A program made the translations under genes and the position numbers. A stretch of 20,979 nt of DNA from a virus. The stretch's first letter is position 1; each line of letters starts with the position of its first letter. The notes under the pieces were generated by a model. The model was given only the letters and a program-made list of their open reading frames with translations, was not told the DNA's origin and made no database searches. Where the stretch lies: positions 1 to 20,979 of the IMG/VR virus record IMGVR_UViG_3300049489_000375; one strand, 5' to 3'. Below are positions 18,165 to 20,979 of this stretch, one piece after another.

Positions 18165-18725
18165 ATGGCTCAAATTACTACAGCTACTTCAGGAACGCCA
18201 TTTTGCTGGGCGCAATCTTCTCAGTATAATAGCGCTTTAACTGGCATTACCAGAACTCATGATATTACTTTGGCTAGTTTAGCTGCTAATGCCGCACGAC
18301 AGGGAACGAAGGCTGATTTAGGTGAACAACGAGCTGGTGGTTATGTTGTGAAAGTTGGAGCTAGATTAGTTGCAACACCAACCGCTGGTGGACCAATAGA
18401 ATATTACTGGAGTTCTTCTCCATCTGCAACAGCAGCGCTTGCTAATACTGGCGGCGTTAGTGTTAGTGGTATGGATATACCCTGGGGTCCAGGTGGTGCG
18501 GCTGAAGCAGATATTGACGAATGGAAGCAGCAGCTTTCATTTGTTGGTGTGTTGCCAGTTGCAGCAGACGGCGAAGTAGATCAGGTAAAAGTTATTAATT
18601 CATATTTTGTTCCACCAGAACGATATGGACAATTTATTGTAAAGAATGATGCCAGCACAGCCTTTTCCGCTTCTGTGTCTGGCGTTTATATTGCCATGAC
18701 TCCAGTTACAGATGATGTTAACTAA
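18165..18725 (+). CDS. Hypothetical 186-residue virion protein
   Basis: The product starts MAQITTATSGTPFCWAQSSQ. It is rich in Ala, Gly, Ser and Thr and predicted mostly beta (GGYVVKVGARLVATPTAGGPIEYYW), ending with VSGVYIAMTPVTDDVN. AAGGA lies 7 nt before the ATG. The composition and position between two LamG genes suggest a structural, possibly fibre- or decoration-type, protein. The family is not recognised. The stop shares its last A with the next ATG (TAATG), so the next gene is translationally coupled. Confidence 0.7.
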   Translation: MAQITTATSGTPFCWAQSSQYNSALTGITRTHDITLASLAANAARQGTKADLGEQRAGGYVVKVGARLVATPTAGGPIEYYWSSSPSATAALANTGGVSVSGMDIPWGPGGAAEADIDEWKQQLSFVGVLPVAADGEVDQVKVINSYFVPPERYGQFIVKNDASTAFSASVSGVYIAMTPVTDDVN

Positions 18726-20979
18726 TGAAATTGTCACAAAGACCTGAAAATTTTACCATTAATTCAAATCATAGTCTATTAAATGGTTTAATATGGGCTG
18801 GTCTTGGATCATCTAAAGGATCGAATAAATTTGTAGACTCATCTCCAAGATGTGCAAATGGATCATTAGTTAATTGTATACCATCTCAAGATTGGAAATA
18901 TGATAACTGGTTAAATAGATTTTGTGTTAGCTTAACATCTGCTAGTACTAAATATATTAATGGACCAACCTATACTGGAGCCCCAACACAATTTTCATTT
19001 TCAGTATGGTCATATAGAACTGTAGCCGCAAGCTGGTCGTCTCCATTAAATAGTGAAGATATTAATGCGGATCGTAATGGATTTTCTCTTTATTTTCAAA
19101 GCGATCAAATAGTTGTTGAAACATGTACTGCGGCAGCATTTACCTATTATATGTGTGGTGCATCTAGTAGTACTAGAAATGTTTGGGAACATTATATAGT
19201 CACATTTAATAATGGCTATTTATATGTATACTTAAATGGTAAAATAGCTACAGCAACGGGTGGTGCTACACAAGGAACTTTTTTAAATCCAGTGCTTGGC
19301 ACATATCCATTTAGATGTGGTGCAGATGGACCTTTAAATTTTTCAAGTTTATATACTGGACTTATTGCTGATCCAATGGTATGGATAGGAAGAACTCTTG
19401 GTAAAAATGAAATAGACATATTATCAGATCCAAGTAATTCCATGTTAAGTGGATTAATACAATATCCTAAAAGAAAATCGTTTCTTGGCTATACTTTACC
19501 AACATCTCCAATAGTTGAAAATGTTACAATTGTTAAGCGCGCCGGTACAAAACTTACAAAACGTCCAGACAACTTTGTTATTAATCAAGATCATTATTTA
19601 GCTAATGGATTAATTTTTGCTGGATGTGGAAAATCTCCTGGTGCTACAACTTATGTAGATAGCTCTATATATCAAACTAATGGCATATTAACAACAATGA
19701 CGCCCACAATAGACTGGGTGTGGGATGATAAGATCGGACAGTGGGTTTTAGAGTTTGATGGTTCAGATGATTATGTTCGTGTAGAAAGTATTCCATCTTT
19801 TAGATTGGCTGGCAATAAAAGTTTATGCTGCTGGGTTAAAATGCCAACACTATCAACTGGATGTGGTTTTACTGGTAAATCAAACTCAACAGTATATGGT
19901 ATGGCATTAGGATATGGCTGGAATGGTAATGGATTTATGGCGTTGTGCTGGAATAGTACAAATAATCCGTGGATAGCCAGAGATGCCACAAGAGATTATG
20001 AATGGTGCCATTTAACTGCCGTACAACATGGAACTACACGATATATATATGTTTGGGATTCGCAGGGCTTAAGAACATCATCGTGGACAACAGGCACTCA
20101 TTCGTGGGATCATGCTGACCCATTTAGAATTGGAGACGCTGGTGCTCAGAAGCCACCCAATGGAACTAAAATTGGTTCTGTATTAGTTTATAATCGCGCG
20201 CTTAGCGCGGCAGAAACTAAAGTATTGGCTAACCCATATGATCCAATGATGGATGGCTTATTACGTGTACCAAAAAGAAAATACTACACTGCCCCATATT
20301 CAGAACCTCTGACTCCTACTGCTCCACGCACTAATTATGCAATTGTAAAAGCAAGACCTGTTAGAAAATTAACTGAGCGTCCTGAAACATTTACTTTAGA
20401 TTATAATAATAGATTAGCTGATGGTTTAGTATTTGCTAGTTTAGGAAATAGCGCTGGTAGTAATTATTCGTCTGATTCTAGTCTATATAATACTCCAGGC
20501 TCACTAGTTGGAATGAGTCCATCAAAGATTCAATGGTCTGCACAAATTAATAGAAAGTTTTTTGCATTCGCCGGAACAACTGGAGTTCCACAATATAGTG
20601 CTCATCCAGCAAGATCACAATACAATTTAGTTAAACAGGGAACTATAGCATTTTGGGCTAAGGCTGAATTACTAGATAACTCATTGCAAGATTGTATTAT
20701 TAAAGGTGGTGCAGCGTGGGCAGTAAATGATTGGAGCGTATGGTTTAGTTCTAATCAATTTGGTGGAAACATTGCTAATGGAACATCTGCATTAAGTACT
20801 AGTGGACCAAGAACACCAACCATAACGGATAGTACAAAATTTAATCATGTATGTTTTACATGGTATTTTAATGGTACTCAAAGCGTTACAAAAATGTATT
20901 TTAATGGCATATTAAATCAAACTGTAAATACTGCTATTATACCACAAGATAGAATTTATACATTTGGTATTGCGCGTGA
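18725..20979 (+). CDS. Multi-module LamG-like virion protein, 3' end outside window
   Basis: From the ATG at 18725 the frame stays open for 751 codons to the right edge. Three modules are visible, with the RPxxF landmark at residues 6 (RPENF), 280 (RPDNF) and 552 (RPETF), about 272-274 residues apart. Each has an N-terminal [RxNHxLxxGL-(I/V)(F/W)A] motif, a DSS turn, a LamG/concanavalin-like beta sandwich, and, in the first two, an end of the form GLIQYPKRK or GLLRVPKRK. The second has YNRALSAAETK, the standard LamG closing helix. Likely a fibre, whisker or capsid-surface protein binding a glycan. That function is inference. No ribosome site is evident, so translation is probably coupled. Confidence 0.8.
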   Translation, partial: MKLSQRPENFTINSNHSLLNGLIWAGLGSSKGSNKFVDSSPRCANGSLVNCIPSQDWKYDNWLNRFCVSLTSASTKYINGPTYTGAPTQFSFSVWSYRTVAASWSSPLNSEDINADRNGFSLYFQSDQIVVETCTAAAFTYYMCGASSSTRNVWEHYIVTFNNGYLYVYLNGKIATATGGATQGTFLNPVLGTYPFRCGADGPLNFSSLYTGLIADPMVWIGRTLGKNEIDILSDPSNSMLSGLIQYPKRKSFLGYTLPTSPIVENVTIVKRAGTKLTKRPDNFVINQDHYLANGLIFAGCGKSPGATTYVDSSIYQTNGILTTMTPTIDWVWDDKIGQWVLEFDGSDDYVRVESIPSFRLAGNKSLCCWVKMPTLSTGCGFTGKSNSTVYGMALGYGWNGNGFMALCWNSTNNPWIARDATRDYEWCHLTAVQHGTTRYIYVWDSQGLRTSSWTTGTHSWDHADPFRIGDAGAQKPPNGTKIGSVLVYNRALSAAETKVLANPYDPMMDGLLRVPKRKYYTAPYSEPLTPTAPRTNYAIVKARPVRKLTERPETFTLDYNNRLADGLVFASLGNSAGSNYSSDSSLYNTPGSLVGMSPSKIQWSAQINRKFFAFAGTTGVPQYSAHPARSQYNLVKQGTIAFWAKAELLDNSLQDCIIKGGAAWAVNDWSVWFSSNQFGGNIANGTSALSTSGPRTPTITDSTKFNHVCFTWYFNGTQSVTKMYFNGILNQTVNTAIIPQDRIYTFGIAR

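Overview
The window looks like a segment of a tailed double-stranded DNA bacteriophage (Caudoviricetes). The right two thirds carry a head-morphogenesis block in the usual phage order: HTH protein, small genes, HNH nuclease, ERCC4-type nuclease, large terminase, portal, prohead protease/scaffold, decoration protein, major capsid protein, then minor structural and LamG-like jelly-roll proteins. The host cannot be named. It should be a bacterium, because the promoters are TTGACA/TATAAT-like and the genes have Shine-Dalgarno sites and standard stop codons.

Region 1 (1-5360) is an accessory region of short minus-strand genes in operons. Five clusters share a near-identical sigma-70-type promoter (TTGACA-N16-TATAAT with CGATA in the spacer and a G-run downstream). 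Most products are small and unrecognised: zinc-ribbon proteins, a very acidic protein, a 29-residue membrane peptide and a duplicated 61/65-residue pair. Genes inside operons are followed by C-rich hairpins without a U tract, whereas three terminal genes are followed by U-tract terminators. Two unusual tRNA-like RNAs lie at 1176-1490. The intergenic spaces carry at least eleven copies of a sigma-54 (-24/-12) type motif, TTTGGCAYG-N4-TTGC, and a related family of GC-rich structured repeats. These have no coding function and are the most unusual feature of the window.

Region 2 (5363-5847) is non-coding, with three related 33-bp dyad repeats (two direct, one inverted). A palindrome-rich control region at 6184-6254 then separates a minus-strand gene (5848-6135) from the rightward operon.

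Region 3 (6252-11414) is one compact rightward operon with overlapping genes, from a short acidic protein and a divergent sigma-70-like factor to the large terminase. Region 4 (11468-20979) holds virion genes. Three transcription units there (portal, protease through capsid, LamG genes) are each preceded by the same motif, AAAAYGGAGTATAATA, which is a candidate phage-specific promoter. A terminator follows the capsid gene. The last gene runs off the right edge. The left region is visibly more GC-rich than the AT-rich structural region, which suggests a mosaic or differently evolving accessory module.
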